Part shown: one piece after another, positions 1-7,562 of the stretch
Numbering within the stretch: position 1 is the first letter of the stretch
Layout: every line of letters starts with the position of its first letter
Assembly (NCBI RefSeq): GCF_030518795.1
Contig: NZ_CP130427.1
Span: 5,022,001-5,086,000 of the forward strand
Length of the DNA stretch: 64,000 bases
Reading direction: 5' to 3'
Source: Micromonospora sp. NBRC 110009
GTDB lineage: Bacteria; Actinomycetota; Actinomycetes; Mycobacteriales; Micromonosporaceae
Translations under genes and position numbers: made by a program
Notes under the pieces: model-generated
Seen by the model: the letters and a program-made list of their open reading frames with translations, nothing else
Database searches by the model: none
What the model was told of the DNA's origin: nothing

Positions 1-2
1 GC

Positions 3-263
3 GAACGTACCGCCGACCCGGTCACCCGGCAGGTCCGGGCCCGCCGGGTGGAGACCGGCCCGTTCGAGTACATGCGCATCCACTGGCGCTACGACGAGAT
101 CCCGGGCGGCACCCGGATGACCTGGGTGCAGGACTTCGCCATGAAGCCCACCGCCCCGGTCGACAACGCCGGCATGACCGAGCGGATCAACACCAACAGC
201 AAGGTCCAGCTCGCCGTCATCAAGGAGCGGATCGAGCGGGCGTACGCGGGAGGCGCGCGATGA
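3..263 (+). CDS. SRPBCC polyketide aromatase/cyclase, C-terminal part
   Basis: Partial gene entering from the left edge; 86 residues remain. The stretch ETGPFEYMRIHWRY, followed by GGTRMTWVQDF and MKPTAPVD, fits the C-terminal half of SRPBCC (START-like) aromatase/cyclases of type II PKS clusters, which steer first-ring closure of the poly-beta-ketone chain. The reading frame is open to base 3, so the true start lies outside the window. Its stop overlaps the ATG of the cupin gene by four bases, and the ketosynthase pair follows, so it is probably one transcript with the PKS. Catalytic cavity residues cannot be judged from the fragment. Confidence 0.8.
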   Translation, partial: ERTADPVTRQVRARRVETGPFEYMRIHWRYDEIPGGTRMTWVQDFAMKPTAPVDNAGMTERINTNSKVQLAVIKERIERAYAGGAR

Positions 264-667
264 CCGACACCACGACCGCCCGGGTCTCCGTCCACGACGT
301 CACCGCCGACCGGCGGCGCGGCGGCGAGCTGCGGGTGCTGCTCGGCCCGAAGACCGTCGGCAGCACCTCCGGCTTCCTTGGGGTGGCCACCCTCGCGCCG
401 GGGGAGCGGATCGCCGAGCACTACCACCCGTACAGCGAGGAGTTCCTCTACGTCGCCCGCGGCGCGATCACCGTCGACCTGGACGACCGGCCGGTGCCGC
501 TCGGCACCGGGGAGGCGCTCTTCGTGGCGAAGGACGTCCGGCACCGGCTGCGCAACACCGGCGACGAGCCGGCCGAGGTGGTCTTCCACCTGGGGCCGCT
601 CGCCCCCCGCCCGGAGTTGGGCCACGTCGACACCGAGGTGGCCCCACCACCCCGGGAACCGTCGTGA
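260..667 (+). CDS. Cupin-domain protein of type II PKS cluster
   Basis: A 135-residue single-domain cupin. The metal-binding motif 1 is visible as EHYHPYSEEFLYV (two His and a Glu), followed by a PVPLGTGEALFVAKDVRHRL segment carrying the motif 2 histidine. Small cupins sit beside minimal PKS genes in spore-pigment (whiE) and aromatic polyketide clusters, where they are thought to help cyclisation or tailoring; the reaction here is not known. It overlaps the upstream cyclase by ATGA and the downstream ketosynthase by GTGA, which implies translational coupling. Confidence 0.85.
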   Translation: MTDTTTARVSVHDVTADRRRGGELRVLLGPKTVGSTSGFLGVATLAPGERIAEHYHPYSEEFLYVARGAITVDLDDRPVPLGTGEALFVAKDVRHRLRNTGDEPAEVVFHLGPLAPRPELGHVDTEVAPPPREPS

Positions 668-1932
668 CCGGCCGGCGGACCGTGGTCACCGGGGTGGGCG
701 TCGTCGCACCCGGCGGCGCCACCCGGGACCGATTCTGGAAGACCATCACCGAGGGGCGCACCGCCACCCGGCGGATCAGCTTCTTCGACCCGTCGCCGTT
801 CCGCTCGCAGATCGCCGCCGAGTGCGACTTCGACCCGGACGCCGCCGGGATCACCCTCGCCGAACGGCGACGCGCCGACCGGTACGTGCAGTTCGCGCTC
901 GCCTGCTCCACCGAGGCCCTCGCCGACAGCGGGCTGACCCTCACCGACGCCGAACGCGAGCGCGCCGGCGTGGTGCTCGGCACCGCCGTCGGCGGCACCA
1001 TGGCCCTCGAGCGGGAGTACGTCCGGGTCAGCGACTCGGGCCGGCACTGGCTGGTCGACCACGCGCTCGGCGGGCCGTACCTCTACCAGGCGCTGGTGCC
1101 CAGCAGCCTGGCCGCCGACGTGGCCTGCCGGCACGGCCTGCACGGCCCGGCCCAGGTCGTCTCCACCGGCTGCACCTCCGGCATCGACGCCATCGGGTAC
1201 GCCCACCAGTTGATCGCCGACGGCGAGGCGGACGTGGTGCTCGCCGGGGCGTCCGACTCGCCGATCTCCCCGGTCACCGTCGCCTCCTTCGACGCCATCC
1301 AGGCCACCAGTCCGGACAACGACGACCCGGAGCACGCCTCCCGGCCGTTCGACGCCGACCGGCACGGCTTCGTGCTTGCCGAGGGCGCGGCCGTGCTGGT
1401 GCTGGAGGAGGCCGAGCACGCCCGCCGCCGGGGCGCGCACGTCTACTGCGAGCTGGCCGGCTACGCCAGCCGCAGCAACGGCTTCCACATGACCGGGCTG
1501 CGCCCCGACGGGGTGGAGATGGGCCTGGCCATCTCCGATGCGCTGCGCCAGGCCCGGCTCGCCCCGTCGGCCGTGTCGTACATCAGCGCGCACGGCTCCG
1601 GCACCCGGCAGAACGACCGGCACGAGACCGCCGCGTTCAAGCGGGCGCTCGGTGCCACCGCCTACCGGGTGCCGATCAGCTCGATCAAATCGATGGTCGG
1701 GCACTCGCTCGGCGCCATCGGCTCCATCGAGATGGCCGCCTGCGCGCTCGCCATCGAGTACGGGGTGGTGCCGCCCACCGCGAACTGGAGCACCCGCGAC
1801 CCGGAGTGCGACCTGGACTACGTGCCCAACGAGGCCCGCGAGGTGCCGGTCGACGTGGCGCTCTCGGTGGGCAGCGGGTTCGGCGGCTTCCAGTCCGCGA
1901 TGGTGTTCCGCCGGCTGGCGGTGAACTCATGA
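664..1932 (+). CDS. Type II PKS ketosynthase alpha (KS-alpha)
   Basis: 422 residues, the usual KS-alpha length. The nucleophile cysteine is in STGCTSGIDAIG (about residue 164), and the two catalytic histidines are in SAHGSGTRQND and SMVGHSLGAIGS. It condenses malonyl units on an acyl carrier protein as a heterodimer with the next gene product. The GTG start overlaps the cupin stop (GTGA); the stop overlaps the KS-beta ATG. No acyl carrier protein follows, so that gene must lie upstream of the window or elsewhere. Spore-pigment or another aromatic product is inferred from the cyclase-cupin-KS order; the product itself cannot be read from the sequence. Confidence 0.93.
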   Translation: MTGRRTVVTGVGVVAPGGATRDRFWKTITEGRTATRRISFFDPSPFRSQIAAECDFDPDAAGITLAERRRADRYVQFALACSTEALADSGLTLTDAERERAGVVLGTAVGGTMALEREYVRVSDSGRHWLVDHALGGPYLYQALVPSSLAADVACRHGLHGPAQVVSTGCTSGIDAIGYAHQLIADGEADVVLAGASDSPISPVTVASFDAIQATSPDNDDPEHASRPFDADRHGFVLAEGAAVLVLEEAEHARRRGAHVYCELAGYASRSNGFHMTGLRPDGVEMGLAISDALRQARLAPSAVSYISAHGSGTRQNDRHETAAFKRALGATAYRVPISSIKSMVGHSLGAIGSIEMAACALAIEYGVVPPTANWSTRDPECDLDYVPNEAREVPVDVALSVGSGFGGFQSAMVFRRLAVNS

Positions 1933-3176
1933 CGGCGCGGGCGGTGGTGACCGGGATCGGGGTGGTGGCGCCCAGTGGCGTCGGCGCCGACGCGCACTGG
2001 GCCACGGTGCTCGCCGGCACCCGGCGGATCGGCCCGATCACCCTGTTCGACCCGGCGACCTATCCGACCCGGGTGGCGGGGGAGGTGCCCGACTTCGACG
2101 CCGGCGGGTTCGCCGACACCCGGCAGCGGGTGCAGACCGACCGGTGGACGCACCAAGGCTTCGCCGCCACCCGGCTGGCGCTGGCCGACGCCGGGCTGCC
2201 GGAGGTGTCGCCCGACCCCTACCGGTGGGCGGTCACCCTGGCCAGCTCCTCCGGGGGCAACCTGTTCGGCCAGCGGGAGCTGCAACGGCTCTGGGGCGGT
2301 CCGACCCGCACGGTCGGGGCGTACCAGTCGATCGCCTGGTTCTACGCGGCCAGCGTCGGGCAGCTCTCCATCCGGCACCAGTTCAAGGGGCCGTCCGGGG
2401 TGACCGTGTCCGAGTCCGCCGGTGGGCTGGACAGCCTCGCCCACGCCGTGCGGACCGTGCGCCGGGGCACCCCGGTGGTGATCGCCGGGGCGACCGAGTG
2501 CCCGCTCAGCCCGTACGCGCTGGCCTGTCAGCTCCGCTCCGGCCTGCTCAGCGACACCGCCGACCCGGAGCGCGCGTACCGGCCGTTCGACGCCGCCGCC
2601 AACGGCTACGTGCCCGCCGAGGGCGGTGCGGTCTTCGTGGTGGAGGAGTTGGGCCACGCCCTCGCCCGGGGTGTCCGGATCTACGGCGAGATCACCGGCT
2701 GGGCGGCTACCCACGACGCCGCCCCCACCGACCGCGACGCCGGCCCGGACCCGACCCACTACGCCCGGGCGCTGCGGCTGGCCCTGCAACGGGCCGGGGT
2801 CCGCGCCCACGACGTGGACGTGATCTGGCCGGACGCGCTGGGCGTGCCGGCGTACGACCGGGCCGAGGCCGCCGCCCTGCGCGCCGTGTTCGGCGACCGC
2901 ACCCCGCCGGTGACCACCCAGAAGCCGCTGACCGGCCGGGCCCACCAGGGGGGATCGGCGCTGGACGCGGCCACGGCGCTGCTCGCCTTCCACCACGACC
3001 TGCTGCCCGCCTCGGCCGGCCCGGACCGGCCCGCGGCGGGGTGCGAGCTGACCTTCCTGCGGCAACCTCGCCGGCCGCGCAGCCGCATCGCGCTGGTCGG
3101 CGCCCGCGGCTTCGACGGCTTCAACAGCGCGCTGGTGCTGCGGGGCGCCGCGCCACCGCCCAGCGGCGACGCCTAG
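1929..3176 (+). CDS. Type II PKS chain length factor (KS-beta)
   Basis: 415 residues, ketosynthase fold, paired with KS-alpha. The active-site cysteine position reads VSESAGGLDSL, so serine replaces cysteine; many chain length factors carry glutamine there. The first catalytic His region is also lost (VIWPDALGVPAYD), while the second survives in LTGRAHQGGSA. KS-beta partners set chain length and may decarboxylate malonyl-ACP rather than condense. It starts at the ATG inside the KS-alpha stop. This is the last intact PKS gene on the right; a gene remnant and a hairpin follow directly. Confidence 0.92.
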   Translation: MTARAVVTGIGVVAPSGVGADAHWATVLAGTRRIGPITLFDPATYPTRVAGEVPDFDAGGFADTRQRVQTDRWTHQGFAATRLALADAGLPEVSPDPYRWAVTLASSSGGNLFGQRELQRLWGGPTRTVGAYQSIAWFYAASVGQLSIRHQFKGPSGVTVSESAGGLDSLAHAVRTVRRGTPVVIAGATECPLSPYALACQLRSGLLSDTADPERAYRPFDAAANGYVPAEGGAVFVVEELGHALARGVRIYGEITGWAATHDAAPTDRDAGPDPTHYARALRLALQRAGVRAHDVDVIWPDALGVPAYDRAEAAALRAVFGDRTPPVTTQKPLTGRAHQGGSALDAATALLAFHHDLLPASAGPDRPAAGCELTFLRQPRRPRSRIALVGARGFDGFNSALVLRGAAPPPSGDA

Positions 3177-3178
3177 GC

Positions 3179-3454
3179 AGGGCCGTCGAGGATCTCGTGC
3201 CGGTGCCGCTCGGCCGGGGTGTGGTCCGCCGGCCCGGTGCCGACGTCACCGTGGTCGCCGTCGGACACCTGGTGCAGGACGCGCTCGCCGTCGCCGACGA
3301 ACTCGCCGACCAACTGTCCGTGGAGGTGTTCGACCCGCGCACGCTCCACCCGTTCGACTGGGACGGCCTGCTGGCGTCGGTCTCCCGCACCGGGCGTCTG
3401 GTGGTGGTGGACGACTCCAACCGGAGCTGCGGCAGGACCCCTTGTTCGCGTTGA
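3179..3454 (+). pseudogene. Remnant of transketolase C-terminal domain (E1-beta type)
   Basis: The frame directly after KS-beta reads as the C-terminal domain of alpha-keto acid dehydrogenase E1-beta/transketolase proteins: GADVTVVAVGHLVQDAL, then VEVFDPRTLHPFDWDGL and GRLVVVDDSNRSCG. There is no start, N-terminal half or thiamine-binding region, and the frame runs into a stop inside the hairpin that follows. It is therefore a scrap of a once larger gene, left by deletion at the edge of the PKS cluster. Confidence 0.7.
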
Positions 3455-3508
3455 CCAAGGAGTTTGCGTCACCGGAAGCCCCGATCCTGACGCAAACTCC
3501 TTGATCAA
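3451..3508. terminator. Hairpin between convergent units, repeat-family member
   Basis: Arms 3451-3471 and 3488-3508 pair over 21 positions with one mismatch, round a 16-base loop. It lies between the plus-strand remnant and the minus-strand hydrolase, so it can act as a bidirectional terminator. A related hairpin with similar arm sequence lies at 6119-6172, which suggests a dispersed palindromic repeat. Confidence 0.75.
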
Positions 3509-3524
3509 CGAAGTGGCGCCTTGC

Positions 3525-4364
3525 TCAGGCCGGGGTGGCTCGCTCGGACGGTGTGGGGGTGGCGAGGAAGGCGGCGATCGGGTCGACGAGTCTGAGCGGC
3601 GCGGCCGCGATCCCGTTGTGCCCGCAGCGGGGGACCTGGAGCGTGCGCGCCCGCGGCAGGACCGCGGCCAGCAGCTCGTTGACCTCGGCGTACCAGGGCG
3701 CGGCCTGGGCGCCGCAGGCCAGCAGGACGTCGGCGGTGATCCCGGCGTACTCCTCGGCCGGTCCCTCGTGCGCCTGGATCTGCCGGGTCTCGCGCAGCGT
3801 CATGGAAAGCAGCCCACCCATCTTCCGGCCGATCGGGGTGCGGAGGAACAGCCGGCAGACCGCCGTCTGTACGCCGAGCGGGAGGCGCGACGCCGCGTCC
3901 TGCGGGTTGACGCCGGCGCCGACGAGCGCCATCGCCCGGGGGATGTTCCCGGCACGGATCGCCTCCTCTGCCGGGTCGAGATAGTCCGTCGGCAGTCCGT
4001 GTCCCGCGAGGCAGAGCGGCGCGTCGTAGACCACGACCTGGTCCAGCGGCAGCCGCAGCGCCGCCCGCAGCACCACGAACGCGCCGTAGCTGTGCCCGAT
4101 GGCCCGGCGGGCGCCGGTGTGCGCGAGGACTGCGCCGAGGTCCTCGATCTCCTGCTCGACCGTGTACGGCTCCCGGCGCGCCGGAGCGTCCGCCCGGCCG
4201 CGCCGGTTGTAGAGGTGCACCGTGAACCGGTCGGCGAGCCGCGCCGCCAGCCTGCGGTACTCGTCGATGGTGACCCCGCCGCCGTGCACCACCACGACGT
4301 CCGGGCCGGTGCCCGTCGAGTGCAGGACGATGGCCGCCCCGTCCGGTGCCGTGATCCGCTCCAT
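3525..4364 (-). CDS. Alpha/beta hydrolase
   Basis: 279 residues. The oxyanion region VVVVHGGGVT (about 25-34), the nucleophile elbow GHSYGAF (serine near residue 91) and a late histidine in RCGHNGIA define a standard alpha/beta hydrolase fold. Substrate is unknown; esterase or lactonase-type activity is likely. The ATG was chosen because a strong GAGGAGGAG ribosome site precedes it. It is transcribed away from a TetR-family gene starting some 60 bp off, the usual layout of a regulator controlling a divergent target. Confidence 0.88.
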   Translation of the reverse strand: MERITAPDGAAIVLHSTGTGPDVVVVHGGGVTIDEYRRLAARLADRFTVHLYNRRGRADAPARREPYTVEQEIEDLGAVLAHTGARRAIGHSYGAFVVLRAALRLPLDQVVVYDAPLCLAGHGLPTDYLDPAEEAIRAGNIPRAMALVGAGVNPQDAASRLPLGVQTAVCRLFLRTPIGRKMGGLLSMTLRETRQIQAHEGPAEEYAGITADVLLACGAQAAPWYAEVNELLAAVLPRARTLQVPRCGHNGIAAAPLRLVDPIAAFLATPTPSERATPA

Positions 4365-4399
4365 CACCGTCTCCTCCTCACCCCGCCGAAACCGCGAAC

Positions 4400-4424
4400 G
4401 GTGTTTGCAGTTTACAGTGGTGTG
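4400..4424. promoter_or_regulatory. Divergent promoter region of hydrolase and TetR genes
   Basis: The 60-bp gap between the two starts holds a TACAGT box at 4413-4418 a few bases before the TetR GTG, suggesting a near-leaderless transcript, and a TAAACT-like box read on the other strand at 4409-4414. An imperfect palindrome with TGT and ACA ends lies here and is a plausible TetR operator. Promoter calls are by eye only. Confidence 0.4.
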
Positions 4425-5099
4425 GTGAGCGGCGCATCCACGGATTCCGGCGGGCGGTCCATCTGGAGCCGGCCGGAGCGGGGCACCCGGGGGCCCATCC
4501 CGACCCACGGCCGGGACGCGATGGTCGCCGCCGCAATCGAACTGGCCGACAAGGGGGGCCTCGGCGCGGTGTCGATGCGGGCCGTGGCCGGGGCGCTCGG
4601 CATGGCCGCCGGATCGCTCTACCGGCACCTGTCCTCCCGCGACGACCTGCTGGCCCTCATGGTCGACCGGTGCGTCGGCGAGCTGCGGCCGTACCCGGAG
4701 GGCGCCGGTGACTGGCGGGACGCCATGCTGCTGCTGGCCCGCCGTCAACTGGAGCTGTACCGGCGGCACCCGTGGCTGGCCGCCGCGATCACGCACGCGG
4801 GCACGCCCGGCCCGAACACCCTCGCCTGGTTCGACACCTGCCTGCGCGCCCTCGAGCCGGTCCACGCCCCGGTCACCGCGAAATTCGAGGCGATCGCCAT
4901 GGTCACCGGCGTGGTCTCGCTCTTCGCCCGCGCGGCGGCGGCGTCCGGCCCGGTGAGTTTCGACCACGTCGACCTCGCGGCGTACCCGCACCTCGCCGCC
5001 GCGTTCGCCGAGCCCCCGTCCGCCGCGCCCCGCCAGGACCTCTTCGAGCGGACGCTGCGCGGCCTGCTGACCGGCCTCCTCACCACCGAGCCCGACTGA
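4425..5099 (+). CDS. TetR/AcrR family regulator
   Basis: 224 residues from the GTG chosen; another GTG lies one codon upstream. The N-terminal helix-turn-helix reads DAMVAAAIELADKGG and then MRAVAGALGMAAGSLYRHL, the typical TetR recognition helix. The C-terminal half is helical and should bind a ligand. Divergent orientation to the alpha/beta hydrolase makes that gene, and itself, the likely targets. The ligand is not predictable. Confidence 0.9.
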   Translation: MSGASTDSGGRSIWSRPERGTRGPIPTHGRDAMVAAAIELADKGGLGAVSMRAVAGALGMAAGSLYRHLSSRDDLLALMVDRCVGELRPYPEGAGDWRDAMLLLARRQLELYRRHPWLAAAITHAGTPGPNTLAWFDTCLRALEPVHAPVTAKFEAIAMVTGVVSLFARAAAASGPVSFDHVDLAAYPHLAAAFAEPPSAAPRQDLFERTLRGLLTGLLTTEPD

Positions 5100-5154
5100 C
5101 CACCGTCGGACAATGCGATCGACGTCCAGCCGGCCACCTCGACAGAATGCCCGG

Positions 5155-6120
5155 GTGAACGGCGTGCGGGGGTTGCCAACCGGGGTGCTGGACGCGGTGG
5201 TGCGCCAGGTGTACGGCGGGACCCGCGCCCCGCGGGACGTGACGCGCCTCGCCGGCGGCACCAAGAAGGGTGTCTACCGGCTCACCCTCGACGACGGCAC
5301 GAGTTGCGTCCTGCACCGCTGGGACGACACCGAGGACTGGTGGCCCGCCACGGACCAGGACGCGGACGGCCCGTTCGCCGCCGCGACCGGCCTCGACCTC
5401 TTCGTCGCCGCGCACGCCGAGCTGACCGACGCCGGCGTGCGCGTACCCGAGATCCTGCTGCTCGATCCCGATGGCGACCTGGCCGTGGTGGAGGACGTCC
5501 GCGGCGGCAGTCTGGAAGCCCTGCACGCCCGCGACCCCGGCCGCGCCGCGCCCGTGCTCGCCCGGCTGGCCGAGCTGGTGCGCGCCCTGCACGGCCGCTG
5601 CGGCGACCGGTACGGCCGCCCGCTCGCTCTCGCGCCCGCGGACGCGCCACCGCCGCAGACGGTGATCCGGGACCGGGCGCTGCGTCACCTGGCGGAGTGC
5701 GCGCGCCGGGTGCCCGGCCTCGCCGCGGCTTGGGACCGGATCGCTGCCCTGCTCGACACCGCCCACGCCGCCGTGGCGCCCCGGAACGGCTACACCCTGA
5801 TCCACGGTGAGCTGGGTCCGGACCACGTCCTCGTTGACGAACAGGACCGGCCGGTGCTGATCGACGTCGAGGGCGCGATGTACTTCGACCCGGAATGGGA
5901 GCACGCCTTCCTGGAGCTCCGCTTCGGCGACACCTACCATCACCTGGCCTTCGAGGGCCTGGACGAGGCCCGCCTGCGTCTCTACCGCCTGGCCCTGGAC
6001 CTGTCCCTCGTGGAAGGGCCACTCCGCCTGCTCGACGGCGACTTTCCTGACCGCGCCTTCATGCGGTCCATTGCCGACCACGCGACGAACCGCCTCCTGG
6101 CCCGCCCTCCGTCCCGTTGA
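5155..6120 (+). CDS. Phosphotransferase of the APH/choline kinase fold
   Basis: 321 residues from a GTG at 5155; an ATG at 5113 is possible. It has the kinase-like APH fold with the catalytic loop IHGELGPDHVLVDEQ and a metal site LIDVEGAMYFDPEWE. The usual HGDxxxxN loop is altered: Asp to Glu and Asn to His, a variant I know from a group of actinobacterial phosphotransferases of unknown substrate. Antibiotic phosphorylation cannot be assumed. It ends in a hairpin shared with the convergent GDSL hydrolase. Confidence 0.82.
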   Translation: MNGVRGLPTGVLDAVVRQVYGGTRAPRDVTRLAGGTKKGVYRLTLDDGTSCVLHRWDDTEDWWPATDQDADGPFAAATGLDLFVAAHAELTDAGVRVPEILLLDPDGDLAVVEDVRGGSLEALHARDPGRAAPVLARLAELVRALHGRCGDRYGRPLALAPADAPPPQTVIRDRALRHLAECARRVPGLAAAWDRIAALLDTAHAAVAPRNGYTLIHGELGPDHVLVDEQDRPVLIDVEGAMYFDPEWEHAFLELRFGDTYHHLAFEGLDEARLRLYRLALDLSLVEGPLRLLDGDFPDRAFMRSIADHATNRLLARPPSR

Positions 6121-6172
6121 CCGAGGAGTTCGTGTCGCCGGAGGGCGGATTTCCGACGCGAACTCGTCCGTC
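6119..6172. terminator. Convergent hairpin related to 3451-3508
   Basis: Arms 6119-6137 and 6154-6172 pair over 19 positions with three mismatches and a 16-base loop. It overlaps both stop codons of the convergent genes. Arm sequence and loop size resemble the hairpin at 3451-3508, supporting a shared origin. Confidence 0.7.
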
Positions 6173-6851
6173 ACCGGGGTGCGAGGTAGGCGCCCAGCAC
6201 CCGGAGGGTCTCCGTCGCGGCGATGGCGTCGCTGCGGGCGCTGCCATGCCGGCCGTCGCTGCTGTACAGCGACGGGTCGGCGACCATCGGGTGGTCGGTC
6301 AGGTGCACGTGCAGGGTGCCGAGCCGCCGCGCCACCGCGGCCGTGTGCGAGGACAGCAGGCGCATCCGCTCACCCAGTCCGGCTTGGAGCGCCGGGGGGA
6401 CGGCCGGGCTGTGCGACACGTCGAACATGCCGACCGTGATGACGTCCGCTCCCACGTCCCGCAAGGCGGTGACCATCGCGGTGAGCTCGGCGTCCACCGC
6501 GTCCGGGTCGTAGCCGGGCCGGAAGGCGTCGTTGCCGCCGCAGACCACCAGCGCCAGGTCGGGGCCGAAGTCGAGTGCGGGAGCGACCTGCGTCGCCCGC
6601 ACCTCGTGCGCCCGCAGCCCCCGCCGGCCCAGATTCAGGTACGCCAGTCCAGGGTGGACGGCCCGCAGCTCGGCGGCGATCCGGTCCGCCCACTGCAGGT
6701 CCGGGTACCCCTCGACCGGCTCGCACATGCCCTCGGCCACGCTGTCGCCCAGCACCACGAACCGTCGCCACGGGTGGCCGCGCAGCAGGTCCGCGCTCTC
6801 TCCCTCGCGCAGGCACCACGGGTCCGTCGCTTCGGTCACCGTCGATCCCAC
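6171..6851 (-). CDS. SGNH/GDSL-type hydrolase
   Basis: 226 residues with the SGNH blocks in order: GDSVAEG (nucleophile serine near residue 37), a glycine in the LGRRGLRAHE region, GGNDAF (block III Asn) and SDGRHGSARS with the catalytic Asp and His near the C terminus. This family hydrolyses lipid or carbohydrate esters. No signal peptide is visible, so it is probably cytoplasmic. The neighbouring phosphotransferase is convergent and need not be linked in function. Confidence 0.87.
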   Translation of the reverse strand: MGSTVTEATDPWCLREGESADLLRGHPWRRFVVLGDSVAEGMCEPVEGYPDLQWADRIAAELRAVHPGLAYLNLGRRGLRAHEVRATQVAPALDFGPDLALVVCGGNDAFRPGYDPDAVDAELTAMVTALRDVGADVITVGMFDVSHSPAVPPALQAGLGERMRLLSSHTAAVARRLGTLHVHLTDHPMVADPSLYSSDGRHGSARSDAIAATETLRVLGAYLAPR

Positions 6852-6893
6852 AACCGCACGCTAGCCGATCCGCGCGTGGCCGTCGATCGTCGA

Positions 6894-7562
6894 TCAGCGC
6901 GGCGCGAGGGCGAGCAGGAGGAGGGTCGCCACCAGGCCGGCGCCGGCCACCACGAGCATCGGCCGGGGGGTCAGCACGGCATGCCGGCGGTCGGCGATCA
7001 ATCGGGCCGGAGCCAGCCCGACCAGCGGTCCGAGCAGCGTGACGACCAGTGCCAGCACCGGCATGCCGACCGCGAGGTCGCCGCCGGAGCCGTGCCCCAG
7101 CGCCCGCGCGGCCAGCCCCAGGGCGTACGCGACGACCGCGCCGCCGATCCCGCAGCCCACCAGCAGCGGGTTGGCCGAGCCGGGCAGCTCGCCCGGTTGG
7201 CGGGTACGGTCCAGCAGCTCGCGTACCCCGTGCAGCAGCGGCACCGGGTCCCCGGCGGCGTCCCGGGCCGGCCCCGGCGGGTCGCCCAGCCGCCGCCCGC
7301 CCGCGCCGACCCGGGCGCGCAGCTGCCCCCACAGGTGGGTGGCCTCACCGTCGACCCGCTCCACCAGCTCCCGCGCCTGCGCCACCTCCGCCTCGGCCCG
7401 GCGGACCTGCTCGGTGGCCTCGGCCACCGCCCGGTCGGCCGCGGCGCACTGCTGCGCGTACCAGGTGTGCGCCTCGGCGCGTTGGGCGGCCACCCGGGCG
7501 GTCAGCTCGGCGAGCCGACGGATCTGGGCGGCGTACGTCTCACTGGTGACCGGTGCGTTCAT
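6894..7562 (-). CDS. Coiled-coil membrane protein of FtsK-like operon
   Basis: 222 residues, not assigned to a named family. Residues 1-75 are Ala/Glu/Arg-rich and helical, with heptad-like spacing (RRAEAEVAQARELVERV) typical of a coiled coil. The second half holds about three hydrophobic segments, for example VVAYALGLAARAL, MPVLALVVTLLGPLVGL and MLVVAGAGLVATLLLLAL. The ATG overlaps the stop of the FtsK-like gene by four bases, so the two are translationally coupled. It may be the membrane partner of that ATPase; this is inferred from position only. Confidence 0.7.
   Translation of the reverse strand: MNAPVTSETYAAQIRRLAELTARVAAQRAEAHTWYAQQCAAADRAVAEATEQVRRAEAEVAQARELVERVDGEATHLWGQLRARVGAGGRRLGDPPGPARDAAGDPVPLLHGVRELLDRTRQPGELPGSANPLLVGCGIGGAVVAYALGLAARALGHGSGGDLAVGMPVLALVVTLLGPLVGLAPARLIADRRHAVLTPRPMLVVAGAGLVATLLLLALAPR

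Noticed and set aside
378..1928. Plus-strand frame running through cupin and KS-alpha into KS-beta
   Set aside because: The first part is Arg/Pro-rich out-of-frame translation; only the part from 1929 is a real protein.
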